Source: Marsupella aquatica
Lineage: Eukaryota; Marchantiophyta
Direction: 5' to 3'
Length of the DNA stretch: 64,000 nucleotides
Assembly (NCBI GenBank): GCA_973895155.1
Contig: OZ316896.1
Location: 21,948,001-22,012,000, forward strand
Shown: positions 45,064-57,184 of the stretch, one piece after another
Layout: each line of letters starts with the position of its first letter
Position numbering within the stretch: the first letter of the stretch is position 1
Translations under genes and position numbers: made by a program
Notes under the pieces: generated by a model
Seen by the model: the letters and a program-made list of their open reading frames with translations, nothing else
Told to the model about the DNA's origin: nothing
The model's database searches: none

Positions 45064-45429
45064 TAAGGGTGGCTTTACAAAAAGTTGTTGGCCAGTTGTT
45101 TCTTTTTGTTCTGCTGAGATTAAATCTAGACCGCATAATGAGTGGAACGGGATGCTGGGATGCTGTTTGCTTTACACAAACTTGGGGACCCATTCTGGTA
45201 TGGTGTCTACCAACCCTACATGGCAAGTAATCCTGCAAGTAGTACCCTTTAAGCTTAAACAACATGATCTTGCCACCTGCAATTTATTTATTGTTTCCTT
45301 CTAATATGTAATTAATGCTTCCTACTTTTGGAAACATATTCATGGAGACACCTCACTGACCTAGCAATTTTTACTCTGTGTTCTTTGTTGTTTTTGGGCA
45401 TGGAAGAAATTCAAGACTTAATGGACTAA

Positions 45430-45690
45430 GTGCATTTTTGGGAGGTGAGACTTAGATAAGACAAACTCTACTGTATGTAGAGTTGGACGGAAGCTTACTC
45501 AGTAGGAAATACCGGAAGCAGAAAAGTTTTGATGGTGAACAGCATAAATGGGCAAAAGATACTCCGATGGACCTCAAGGTTTCTTGATGTTCTTTGCTCG
45601 GTTCTTCGATGGACCATCCAAATCAGCATTGAAATTTGCTCCCAGAGCACTCTTTACATTTGAAGATTGAATTTAAGTAAGGTGTAAGCC
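45430..45690 (-). pseudogene. Small fragment related to the Integrator-like segment
   Basis: CATTTTTGGGAGGTGAGACTT and TTTTGATGGTGAACAGCATAAATGG resemble 26.36-26.49 kb (CATTTTGGGAGGCGAGACTT, GGATGGTGAATCTAGGACATAAATGG); only the GGATGGTGAAGGGCATAAA part is seen near 63.57 kb. The orientation is the same. Only this part of the segment is present. Confidence 0.4.
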
Positions 45691-46956
45691 AAAATCTGCT
45701 GGGTATTGTGGATGGTTATCTTTTCAAGCTGCCTGTGTTTCTTTATTGCAACTTACTGCTCAATGTCTCACCACACCACCCTTCAGCTCATTTAGAAATG
45801 GCATCGAAAGTAATGAGCTTCCAACAACTAAGGCAATTTTCATTTCATTACAAGAGTGCTGAAAGCAAGTTATGTTTTCAAACATACTCCACTTGCCCTT
45901 AATTTCCCTCTCCCAGGCTCCCTTTATTGAGTTGCTTTGGCTTTGGGTCCCTGTCTCCAGGTTTGGTGTTTTTGGTTCTTTGCCAATGTTTTATATACTT
46001 GGCTAGCCAGCCAATATGAAGTATCCAAAATGCATGGCTCAGGGGCAATTCATGGAAAGGTCAAACTGAAATACTTAAATTTAATACAAAGTCAACAATT
46101 GAAATGAGTTTCAAAGGAATTTGAAGTGTCAACTCTGAATTTACTTACACAGTGGAGTTGTGAATGGCACAAGAATGCAACATTAGATTATACTTTGCAG
46201 TGAATTCAAGATATTCACCATTTCCCATAAGTTAGAAATTGCAAGGCAGCAAAGACCTCATGTCTGAGGGATCTTTTTATGTATTTGATCCTAGAGTTAT
46301 GTGTATTATGGGTGTGCAAATAAGCTGTAAAATTAGCAATTAATAAAGGCAGATGGAAAACATTCATTGCCAGTTTCAGTGATTTTGATGGATATGGATT
46401 TTGCAATCTTCAATGGGAAGACATTCCTGTTTCTGGAGATTAGATCAAGAGCCCAAATCAAGAGATTGCACATGCAATGTATAATTTGTATGCAGTCTTC
46501 ACCAAGGCCTTGATGGCACCCATGAGCTGTGGAATTGCTTGAATTGAAGGTATTGTCAATATATCTATTTCTTGACTTCACTGATTTAATTCGGTTCTAC
46601 TAGTGTGTAGCTATTGCATCAGAGAATTCTAGTCATCTTATACTGTAATTCCAAGCCTATGGAATTTAGGTTGCTAGCTTCTAGTCAAAGTCCTAGGGCC
46701 AAAAGCAAACAGGCCAAAATGTACACAGGGGTCACTAATTCAGGCAAGATTTCAGGTCCCCAGATTTTCACAACCACAACAATGTACTAGAAGGCTTACT
46801 TTGAAATGCACAATCAGGTGCACAATGATAACGCAAGTAACAACTTTTGATTGTTAACTTCTTGGATTCCATGACCTTGATCAGGACATGTGAGAGCCAA
46901 ACAACAACATCATATTGTTATCTCACTTTGCACGGAAAAGTGTTATTACTGACAAT
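45691..46956. promoter_or_regulatory. Upstream region of the unknown-function gene
   Basis: AT-rich, without a recognised exon. It may include 5' UTR or a missed upstream exon of the gene at 46957; the frame at 46847-47206 (+) overlaps that gene in another frame and is a shadow. Confidence 0.35.
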
Positions 46957-49900
46957 ATGGAGTCCAAGTTGTCGTTACGAACTCCAAGACAGCCAAGTAC
47001 AATGCAAGGATGTAGAAGGTTACTCTCTAGGCCAAGCACAATGCAAACTTCTTGGAGCTCAAGGACAACTTTACCAGCAAGTCAACGCAAGTCCGCCAAT
47101 TTTAAAGACTATCAAAATTCATTTTGGAGGCCTCATACAACTGGGGAAAGGTCAAGACCAACATCAAGGAATCCAACCCATGCAGATATTTTCATGGAGG
47201 GAATGACACCATTACGAACTAAAAGCATCCCACAACCTCATACCTTTCAAGACCATTGGGCACCATTAAAGGTGGGAAGCCCTCAAACTACACAACTAGA
47301 TAGGAGACCTATGTCGTTAGCACAAAGGCCCCGCACAAGTAGTACCAATACAAGAATAGAGTCAAATGTTCAACTTGCATCAAAATTCAGCAGGCCTCAC
47401 ACAGCAACAGGAGACCCCAGAGCAACAACAGAATACCTCCCTCCATCAAACATTTTCAATGATTCTAATCAGAAGACAAAATTCCAGTCCGTCAAGTCAT
47501 ACTCCTCCCCAAGGTTTAGTTTGAAGGAAGTGTCACCTCCTGGCTCACCTAAACAATCTATCTTTGATGCTCGCTCGCTCAAGTATCCAAAGAATTTAAA
47601 GGAATCCCCTCAATTTGGTAGGCCCTCATCACCTTCAAGGGCCAAGGCTCCCACAAATTATTTGCTTGACCCAAGCCTCAATCTTCGAAGCCAAAGCATA
47701 AATAATGATTTCAAAGTGAACAGTGATAATGCTTTGGAGTCACTTGTCACTCAAATGCCTTTGCCTCCACCACCATCGAGCCATGAGTCATCAACACCTT
47801 CAACAACAAAGATGTTACGGAAGCAGATTGAAGCTGCTCTAAGGATGTACCCACGAAACACTTGGGGCCCCGTAACAAAATGGGGATACCAAGAGGACTT
47901 GGCCCCTGGTATGCAACAGCAAAAAAATCATTTTATCAATAACAATGTAAGTTAAATCTGTTGTTCTTTCCCTCCTTCACACTGTAGGAATAAATGTAGA
48001 GGATTTGAAAGGTTCAATATTTGGTTGCTATGAAGGTTTCTAGTGAGTCTGATTTAATACCTTTTACTTTCTTCTTGGGTTAGGGGGCGGCAAGAATGAG
48101 GGACTCTTTAGTGACCTGTCATGAGCTTATGGTTAACAGTATGGAATGCAATGCCAGATACATGATTCCTCACGTATCGAGAATGAAGTTTGTTGGCCCT
48201 TTTTGTTTCACAGGATCTTGAAGAATGATGGCTTACTATTGAATTTAGGACTACCAGTGGAAAGCCCAAATCCCATGATTAATTGCAGATTACCAAGGAA
48301 ATTATTGAAGTGGTTATAGTTATTTGTTTTGACACAAATCTACCTCTGCTTTCTTGACAATTTCAGGAGAAATTGGAAAAACAAAGACTAGCATCTAGAA
48401 ATTTTGGTCATAAAAGGCATTGGGTCAAATTCAAGAACCTTACAAACCTCTGGGAGCAACACGAGGCTCGTCAGAGTACATCATATGCTGATGAGAAAGA
48501 ACGGTTTTTGACTAATTCTGAGAAAATGCTACGTCTTCAGAATGAGAAGAGGATTGCAAGAGCCAAAGTATGTATCAATCACACAAGGCCATAAGCTATG
48601 ATTGAAATAATGATTCTGATATTAGTATATAAGTTATTAAAAAAAAATTTTAAAAATTGACCCTCCATTCATCAAAAGTATGTCTGTTGTATACTGCAGT
48701 GAATTACCCTAATGTGTCCAATATTTTAGAACCTGAGCTTCCAAAAGGGCAGGGAACTATTGGACCATGTTCTTGAAACCTTATGTTTTGAAGCATCCTT
48801 AGGTTCTCACTTCATAATTGAGATGTTTGTCAACAAATACAGTACTCACAATATGTGCATAGTGCATGCACTTTCTGTTTTATGCCGTGCAAATGCTGGC
48901 ATAGAAATTCTGTGGATAATATAAACTGGCAATTAATTATTCAAACTTAAGGTGATTTCAGAATCAGAACAGTTTGGTTTTTGTCCAAAAATGAAGCTTA
49001 TTGACACTAGAATCAGACAAGTTTGTTTATATGTCAGAGGAAAGTTAATATTGTATCCAGACTGAGAATTGAATACAACAACCTACTTATGCAACAAATA
49101 TTTATAGCATTGACAAAATTGCGCAATAGTTTCTGCAATATGAAGTGTCTAAGCTTCAACACTACAAAAATTTCACAACCACTCATGAAATGGGAATATC
49201 ATGTGTTAATCCAGCATTCTTTGGTGTATGAATTCATGGGTAAAATTGTGAAGTGCGTTATAATCATCTTGCTGTTGGTTTGTGTGCATATTAAAAAAAA
49301 TACCTTCTTGTACCTTTTATATGGCAGGGCATCATCAAGGCTCGTAGGGAGAAGAACATATGGCATGAATTCAAGAGGTTGGAAAAGAGGGAAGGGGAGT
49401 ATATTGATCAAATGAATATTGAACAAAATCTGCGAGAAGATGGTCGAACCAGGTCAAATGATAGTGGAGTTGTTTACAACATTGTTACTCTTGAATATCC
49501 TAACAACTATGCTGGAGACTTGCTAAGATTTGAGGATGCTCAAATAAGGTACTATTAAACAACACAATTATCTGGATTAGGTTTTGTTCAATACACAATT
49601 TCAGTTTTGGTCCTGTTTGTGTACATTTCAACCACTCTCAATTTTGTGTGGATAAACACAGGATTGGTTCCTCTTGACATAATGCTCATGAGAGAGTTTG
49701 TATACTTGAGCACTAGTTTTGGGTAATTTCTTGAATATAATAATTTTAGTTTCCCTTTCTGATATAGCAATTCTCATTGAAAGCATCCACTCACTAGAAC
49801 AAGAGAGAAATAATGTCTTTCATTTTACATGTGAACAAATGCAATGTCATGTTCTTCACTCAATGTTAAATGCTAATCATCTCATTGAAATAACTTGCAA

Positions 49901-50431
49901 ATATAGTATGAACTAGCTAAAATTGTTTTGAAATGATTATATCAAAGGATGTTCTAGAAGATATTTGGATTCCAAGCAAATGGTTTTACAAAGTGAAGTT
50001 GTGTGACACACACAGAGACTTATGTTTATTTGATGAAAGGATCCACTTTGTTAGGTTATGCCATGTTACTCCTGCAAGGATATTGTCATTATTTTGGGTA
50101 GGATAAATAAAATAATATTTCAGATTATATAGGCAATAGCTAAGTAGATTTTTATACCATGGTTCTGTGCAGATGGCGTCAATGCATGAGAGCTCTACGG
50201 ATTCAATCTAAGCAAAGCGGAGCTCGTATGCTCAATGTTGTGTCTTGGAAACCCCATAAACCTTGCTGTGTGCCTCCACCAAAGCCGAATGCTCCTCAAC
50301 CCCCTGATCCGAGCTTAGCCCCTTCCCCGAGGAAACCTGAACTTCCTTTACCCAAAAACATGCTACATCTTGAGGAAAGGTGTGACAATGTGCCTGTAGG
50401 TTGTACAAATGATATGAGGACTGACTGGTAG
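46957..50431 (+). CDS. Protein of unknown function, four exons
   Basis: Model: join(46957..47946, 48367..48567, 49328..49548, 50173..50431), 556 residues. All junctions are canonical (AAT/GTAAGT, AAA/GTATGT, AAG/GTACTA; acceptors TTTCAG, GGCAG, GTGCAG) and phases agree. The first 330 residues are low-complexity, rich in Ser, Thr, Pro, Gln and basic residues. The middle (331-470) is charged and helical, likely coiled coil (EKERFLTNSEKMLRLQNEKR, then ARREKNIWHEFKRLEKREGE). A compact conserved-looking part follows (VVYNIVTLEYPNNYAGDLLR, FEDAQIRWRQCMRALRIQSK), and the tail is Pro-rich. I do not recognise the family with certainty. The helical-plus-compact arrangement recalls small motile-cilium-associated proteins, which would fit a plant with swimming sperm, but this is inference. 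ATG 46957 is the first in the frame; an upstream TTG is not credible. Confidence 0.72.
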
Positions 50432-52718
50432 CCCTGCTGGTAGCTAGGCCTGTGTCATCCTTTGCAACATTACTAGGTAATTTTAGCAACTCGTTTACAA
50501 GCTAGCTGCATAGACGAGCATCCAGCAGTATAATTATGGTTATTGAGAAGTTAGGAGCCCTTCATTCAACCAAGTAGCCCCCTGAGTGACGACGTGCCCA
50601 AATTAAAGGTTGCAGAGAAGAGCCCAATTTATGAGGCCGGAGAAAATCTCACCGGAGCAAATACACCATCCCGTTCCTCATCTTTTGATAAGTTGCTCAA
50701 AAGCTCTAATAATCAATAACAATTTTGATCTGTAGGCATAGGTTAAGTGTAAAATGTTATTGAGAGATACTGCACTTCACAGTGAAGAATCTATCTTTTA
50801 GTGATATTAATCCTTCATTTTTGGGAAGTTGTATTATTATGTTTTTTGACACAGTACCTATTTCTTCACCTTGCTTGTTGAATGGCTAGAGCTAACACGT
50901 AGATTATAGTACTCCACAAGGGGACCATACACTTAGAAGAATGTGCAGTCTGGACAGTCAACAGTGTAGGAAAAATGCACTGATGCACAATGGGGGGGGG
51001 GGGGGAGGCTCTGAGACCCTTCAAATCAAAGCTGGAAAGGAGGGGGAGTATATCCTGCATTTCACAAGAAAACTTCTCCTTTGTTCCATGTCTAGAATGG
51101 GACAATCATGACAAAATCTTCCACAAAGTTAGTTTAGAGATTTTAATACATTTATGCAGCAAGTATATGGCTAGTAGCTCACTGTCTGGGAAGTTGGAGG
51201 GGGTACCTACCAAAGTTGTAGGCTATTAAAAACCAGCAGATATAAATACCTTGATCCAAGGCAAGAGCCAAAGGATGGCAATTTTTAGACCACCTCTGGA
51301 GATGATCTAAAATTCTAGAGAAAATAAGCACCGAGAGAAGCACTCCAGATATATCAGCATTCCCTTGGGCCTACTACTTGCCACCTAGCTTCAGTAGACA
51401 CCATACCTGAATGTTTCCCCCATTTGTTGTAAAACCAACTGCAGTCATTTCCATGCATTCAACTAATATCCAAACTTAATCTCAGAGTGAACATTAAAGA
51501 GAAACAATGGGGCATGGGCATCTTTAAAGTGACCTTTAGTGAGATGACGTCTCCTTTCAATTGTGTTAGTTTTGTTTCTTGCTAGATAATTTGGTCGATC
51601 TGATTGAAAGTTACCTTCAGTGTTTACATCAAGATTCTTAGAATATTCTTAAATTTTACTTAACAAATTCTCTAGATATTTCACAAGTACCCCTAGATAT
51701 TTGTCAGTGGGGCCCAAAATTTAATAATAATCTGTTTATTGTGAATACACTAAGGTAAAAAGGGTATTTTGAGACTAAGTATTAATGGTCTAAGGTATTT
51801 ACTCCTAACAGGAACCAAACCCATTAACCTTTGGAGAGGGACACAAGAAGCAGTATAGGGTTTAGGGTTGCGGGACCCTAGGCTGTGAACAGCTCTTTAT
51901 TAGTTAGTTGGACAAGAAGAGACATACAGTAGGCTTTGAATCCTAGCTTCACATGGAGTTATTAAAGTAGTTAGATGGCGTCTCTATATATAGCACACAA
52001 CCAAGGAACACAATGTGACAAGCCTAGAGACACAATCCCAAAGGGAGGAGACCCAATAATGGGAAGAAAACTAGAGGAGAACACCCCCACTGATCAAAGA
52101 TCAAGGATCCCAAAAGATCAAGAATCCCAACAATAGCCCCCCACAACTGCAAACTAAATCCCCTGCTTGGTTGCAAAACTGGAAAGCCTGGTTAAGCTAA
52201 AATAACATACAGTCGGATGCAAAATGAAAAGAGGGTCTTTAAACTGTAAGTAAATCATAATTTTTGTGAGCAAGGAAGGGTATTGGTAGGGAGGCAGTCA
52301 CCCCTGTGGTTCTTTCTGTCATTGATTTGGCTGAGTTTTGGAGTTATAGTGAGTTTCTAGGACTCCACATGGCTAGCACAACCGCTAGCCAAAATAGGTC
52401 AACGACTCAGGTTTTCTAAACAAATGGTACAAGTTTTGGATAGCAAGAGACTAGTATGTTAGCAAAGTGGTACATATATTTGGTGGTTTTCCTCATAAGA
52501 GGAAAAAATGCCAATAGAGTTTTCTGCACTATCTTGTGTGAGTTGACCATTATTCTCACTTGACTTCAGGGTGAGTTGAGGTTCAAGTCCAGCTTCGACT
52601 ACTCACACATAGAATATAGGCTCAAACTACAAGAAGGCTCCCAGAGGTGCTTTATCATCACATGAGCTGGTTCACACTATTAGAGAACTCTTCGTTAACA
52701 GTTTTGTGACTCAGCCAT

Positions 52719-53003
52719 CCCGGGGTCCTCATGTACTTCTTCCAACCCATCACCCGCAAATAAGTATAGGATTTTTTAATAGGTCTAGTAAAAAACCGAT
52801 AAATTTTGTGGAAGAATAATAGGGGTGTTTCAATCCAATTTTGAGAATTATAATGATTATAGTGTTTCTTAAAACCAAATATGAAAATATTCCAAAAATA
52901 TTCCAAAAAGTTAGGGCTAGAAAAATCCCTTAAAAAAACTTTATTTACTTATGGTTTAGGGTGTTTATTTTTCCCAACATTTTGCGCATGATATGGGACC
53001 CAC
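52719..53003. repeat. Dispersed repeat family R-B, copy 2
   Basis: Collinear with 16433-16722 (CCGGGGTCCTC, AATAAGTATAG, AATCCAATTTTGAGAATTATA, AAAAAAACTTTATTTA, GCATGATATGGGAC). Both copies are in the same orientation. Confidence 0.7.
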
Positions 53004-53514
53004 ATGGAGTGAGGCCCTCACTCAGCCATGTCAAACATGATTTCATGGTTTATCAAGTTTTGGGGGAGAGATATACAAGCTCAATGGACCCATAAATTGA
53101 AAAATGTTACTTGATGGACCACAGGAGGCCCCATGAGATTTGGGGTACATTAATTTAATATCTATCAGCTATCTGGATCACTTATGAATTCCATCAAGTG
53201 ATACTTCATTTTGGGGGTCTATCATGTAATCTATTAGTTTTGGGCTGTTAAGGGGTCTTTTATTTTTACTTTATGCCTTGAAACCCAAAGTAGACTCATC
53301 CAACAGAGGATAGACTTTCTATTATGGACCATGGCCCCAAACTGGCCAGCTAGAGGCCAAGCAGAAACCACTACTCCTGCCGCTACACCCCATCCATGTA
53401 CACACAAAGTTTTGGGGTGTTAGGGGTCTTTTAATCCAATTCCTTTGCACATGGGTGTAGTGCAGCAAATTTTTTAAGGATTTCACTTTTTGCCAGAGTG
53501 ACAAATGTAAAGTG

Positions 53515-53735
53515 TGTGAAAGAGAAGATGCTCAAAAGATTCACAATTCAATTATTTCCCTGACCATCAGATGTCCCTAGATTTAAGGCTGACCGTTAGA
53601 TTCTGGCTAATGGGGCCTGGGATTAGGTGGAACACTGGCTAATGAGACAGCAAAATTGTAGCAAATTTTCGCCAAAAGTGATGAAAGATTTTTGGGGAGG
53701 TGGAATCTAGCAAATTTTCGCCACTAAAAAAAACA
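53515..53735. repeat. Dispersed repeat family R-A, copy 3
   Basis: Shares CATCAGATGTCCCTAGATTTA, CGTTAGATTCTGGCTAATG, AGCAAATTTTCGCCAAAAGT and TTTTTGGGGAGGTGGAAT with 29664-29890, and the second of these exactly with 8156-8310. Confidence 0.65.
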
Positions 53736-53958
53736 CTGGTGTAGTGTGTTCACTTTTAGGAAAAAATCCTGTTGGCTTCCACACTACTATACCCAACTGA
53801 AAAAGCCTGAAAAAACAACACATGAGGGAGGAATTTGACTGGACACCCTAAAACCAACAGATGGGTCTCACTCGATTGCGTTTGTCTTGTGTCTCCCTGA
53901 ATGATTTGCCTTGTTTGAAGATCAGTGTAGACGAGGTGATACAAGAGAGAGACGAGAA

Positions 53959-54354
53959 ATGAGTGTCGTTCAGCCGTCAGTTCAATCCTTCCCGTTTCTC
54001 ACCTTTCAATTGGATCTCCTTCCTTTTCTACATTGCAATGGGGAGTTTGTGGGGAGGGAGTTTTTTCCCCCTTGCCTCCTTGATATTAATGAGCGAACGG
54101 CCGGCTGGAGCATTGTCAGGAAGGATAAGGAGCTGAGATCATCACCTGGATTTTGCAGCTTATTCAGGATGGCTGAACAGAACAGCTTGTGGGCAGGGAG
54201 TTTTTCCCCTGGCCTCCTCGATTTCATTCCGCAAACGTCCGGGTGGAGCCTTGTCAAGAAAGAGGAGGAGCTGAGATCATCACCTGGATTTTGCAGCTTA
54301 TTCAGGATGGCGGAACAGAACAGTTGCTGCGAAAGGCGAGGGCCAAAGGAGTAA
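53959..54354 (+). CDS. Small hypothetical protein with a 44-residue internal repeat
   Basis: From ATG 53959 the frame encodes 131 residues. A segment of about 44-47 residues occurs twice, ending each time in ELRSSPGFCSLFRMAEQNS. The first half of each repeat is conserved at protein level (GWSIVRKDKE / GWSLVKKEEE) despite several base changes, which hints at coding use. The second half is almost identical at DNA level. No family is recognised. It stands at the head of the duplicated 53.9-58.5 kb locus and could be one exon of a longer transcript or a chance frame through a tandem duplication. Confidence 0.35.
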   Translation: MSVVQPSVQSFPFLTFQLDLLPFLHCNGEFVGREFFPPCLLDINERTAGWSIVRKDKELRSSPGFCSLFRMAEQNSLWAGSFSPGLLDFIPQTSGWSLVKKEEELRSSPGFCSLFRMAEQNSCCERRGPKE

Positions 54355-54690
54355 AAGAAACCTGAAGAGTTAGGTCAATGCTTTTTTCGAGAATGATGAT
54401 AATCAGGCTTGTTTGGATTCCTTCTTGCCGAGTGTAGTGTGTAGAAGACTTGAAATGGTTGTGTTATTGTTCATTGTGCACTCTTTAGTTAGCTTATCTC
54501 TGGAAGAGAACAGTTCCGTCAAATGGAGAGGGTCAAAGAATGGGAAAGAGAAACCTAAAGAGTTAGGTCAATGCTGTCTTCGACAGTGACGATAATGAGG
54601 CTGCTATGGATTCCTTTTTACCGGGGGTAGAGTGTAGACGAACTCGTTTTGCTATTCTACATTGTGCACTCTTTAGTTGGTTTATGTTTC
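54315..54690. repeat. About 192-bp tandem duplication
   Basis: CCTGAAGAGTTAGGTCAATG (54361) and CCTAAAGAGTTAGGTCAATG (54553) begin equivalent stretches that continue through GATAATSAGGCT and end TTGTGCACTCTTTAGTTRG. The preceding GAACAGTT...GCGAGGG/GAGAGGG text is duplicated as well. Confidence 0.85.
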
Positions 54691-56042
54691 ATTTTCATTG
54701 TTCATCTTCGTTCTCACTTGAATTTGAAGCTCTTCGCGCTCTTCTTCGTCGTTCTTGACAGTCAGACCTGGGGACAAGGGTCTTGTAGCCTTTGATAGTC
54801 TTTGACTTTTCCTTTCATGGGCTCTGTCGTGACCCGATGTTTCTTTCTTCATGTTCGTCTGCGATAGTTTGGGTCCCTGGCAGATGGAAAGAAGGAAAAG
54901 GGAAGGGCTAGTCCATGGCTGGCATTTCAGCCAGAGATGCGGGAAGCTTTTCGTTTTGGCTTACAATCTGTTTTGGATAGACTTTGCCTCGTTATCGTGG
55001 GCCCTCGTCAACTGTACGAGGTACGAATGGCACCTTTCCCCCCCTCTTGAAAAAAGTTTTGTGCATATATCTCATTCGAGACAGGTTGCTAGGAGGTTGC
55101 ACCATAGCACGGAATGCAGAAGCGTTTCTTAATGCGTGCCTTCCATTATAGATTTTCGAAGCAAACGGCTCGTAGGTTCTCAAAGTAGAACTTCACATGC
55201 TTGAGTCGGTTTCCAGCCGAGGGCAGCCTCTCAGGCAACCTGTTACACTTTCATGTGTAAATACGGTGTTCGGTTGCGCGCACAGGAATTTCCTGGTTAT
55301 TATTACTCGCTTCTGGGGCTAGCCTCAATGATTCGAGTCATGTAACACAAGAAGACATCTTAAAGAAAGCTGGCTATCTGCAGCTGACCTGTTTGTACGT
55401 GGACAAGGTTTGTGGAAACATTTAGAAAATGTCAAGCATCTATAGAATCCAAAGGGGTCATGATGGTGTCTTGCATGTTGACTGCTAAGTCTGACTGACA
55501 TTGCCTTGTTCAATTATCTACTTTGATCTCTTCTACAGAAATTGTAAGAGCTGGAGTATCTGAAACGAGGGCTGAATTGTGCAGTGCCGACTTTCACATT
55601 GCCCATTTTCCTCGTTGCGAAGGTGTGTTCTCTCTACTATCCTTACGAGTTCCGTCTTTCCTCAATTCTCTCACGGAAGTCTTTTCGTTTTACATACCTT
55701 ATTTATGGATGGGTTGCTTGGAATGTTAGTCCACGATAGGGTGAAGGTACATCCGCAACACAAATACCCTGAAAGTTACACCTTTTCGCGCATCTTACAA
55801 CGGATCTGTCCAGGGTCTCTTGTTGTAGCGTTTCTGTAAGTGTAGTCTAGAGATGGCTGATATCCAAAAAGCTCACTGGCATCTTGGCGGATTTCTATCT
55901 GGTGTTTGCTTTATTTCACTCAGCCTAGAGATTTGACGGCATGACTCATCGCATGTCTACATGCCCCTGTTTTGTGGACATGACGAGTGCCGGAAACTCA
56001 TCCTTGTTTGCGACTACTTTACCGAGATCAAAAAAGTTTTGG

Positions 56043-56270
56043 GACCCCTAGTTATCCCGAACTTTTTCAGTAATATGTTTTTCTTTCCTTAGTTGGCCTT
56101 CATGTCTCAGTCGCTTGTGCTGAACTCGTTTATCTTTTGTCATGCAGGCTAGACCCCTAGTTAATCCCGAACTTTTTCAGTAATATATTTTTCTTTCCTT
56201 AGTTGGCCTTCATGTCTCAGTCGCTTGTGCTGAACTCGTTTATCTTTTGTCATGCAGGCTAGACCCGAAT
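56043..56270. repeat. About 109-bp tandem duplication carrying splice-acceptor text
   Basis: GACCCCTAGTT(A)ATCCCGAACT through TTTATCTTTTGTCATGCAGG is present twice (units from 56043 and 56152), nearly identical, followed by AGACCC again at 56261. Each unit contains TTTCTTTCCTTAG and TTTTGTCATGCAG. Confidence 0.9.
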
Positions 56271-57184
56271 CCCCAACAAACATGGACACTTGGTCAGACG
56301 GCAATCGATTCACCGGGAGCAGTGACGCTCGTTACCATTATTCTGGATTTTTTGTGTTCAATAACCTTGAGCCGATTGTGGATCTATCCTGGGCAGCCTC
56401 TCTTGAGCAAGGTGCCTCGTTTGGCCCGCCATGGTTGTAGAATACGTCGAAATGACGCCCAAAGCTGTAACTAATTTGATTAAAGTCAGCCCCTGAAAAG
56501 GGTAACCAGGAAAGGGCAGGGTCGCTAGGGAGCAACCCTGCGTCGTTTTTGCGTTGCAACCGTTTCATCGTCCTTGCTTGCGCTGTCTCTGCCTTGCTCG
56601 TCGCGTGTGGAGTGGATATTGGAGGGGATTGGCTCAGACCGTAGTTGTCGAGGATAAGTTGGTTGAAGAGGAAGCAAAATTGAGCAAGAGCTCAGGGGTA
56701 AGCAAACCTCCAATGCTCGTTTTACTCTGTCGCCATGAAATGAACGGCGGATGCCCAACTTTTTGTTTGACTCAAGTTCTATGAACAAAACAATGCAGCT
56801 CCTACAGTTCATTCTTAAACACATCTGAACCCTCAAGTCCGGACCTGAAAAAGACATTATACTGGATGGGGAGCTGACTAAATCGTTGGTCCTGATGGAG
56901 ATTCTCTATTTGTTTATTCGGTAGTTGTCATCCTGCAGTTCTGGAGGTTTTCCTCTCCTCTTTGGTTTGTTATTCTCGTCGGCAATCCACAGAAAGGGTT
57001 CGATTGCTTTTGTACGCAGCGTAAACCTTAACTGTTTATCCTCTACGTTTCTCGATCGTCAATTTGCCATCCTTTATGTACAGGTGGTTTTCTCTCTCTC
57101 ATGATGTGAACATAGTATTTGGCTGGTGCAGATCACTGATGTATCATGTACCTTAACTGGAGCCTTTCATGTTAACTTATCATG

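Larger units (their letters stand above)
50432..53958. other. Intergenic, repeat-derived
   Basis: No coding exon is recognised. A run of about 14 Gs lies at 50990-51005. TCTATATATAGCACAC near 51990 looks like a TATA box but no gene follows it. R-B and R-A dispersed repeat copies lie at 52.7-53.0 and 53.5-53.7 kb. Confidence 0.45.

Noticed and set aside
46915-46956. Upstream extension of the unknown-function gene from a TTG codon
   Set aside because: TTG is not a credible initiator in a plant nuclear gene; ATG 46957 is in frame shortly downstream.
51985-52000. TATA-like TCTATATATAGCACAC
   Set aside because: No coding exon follows on the + strand; possibly part of a degraded LTR, but ends and primer site were not found.
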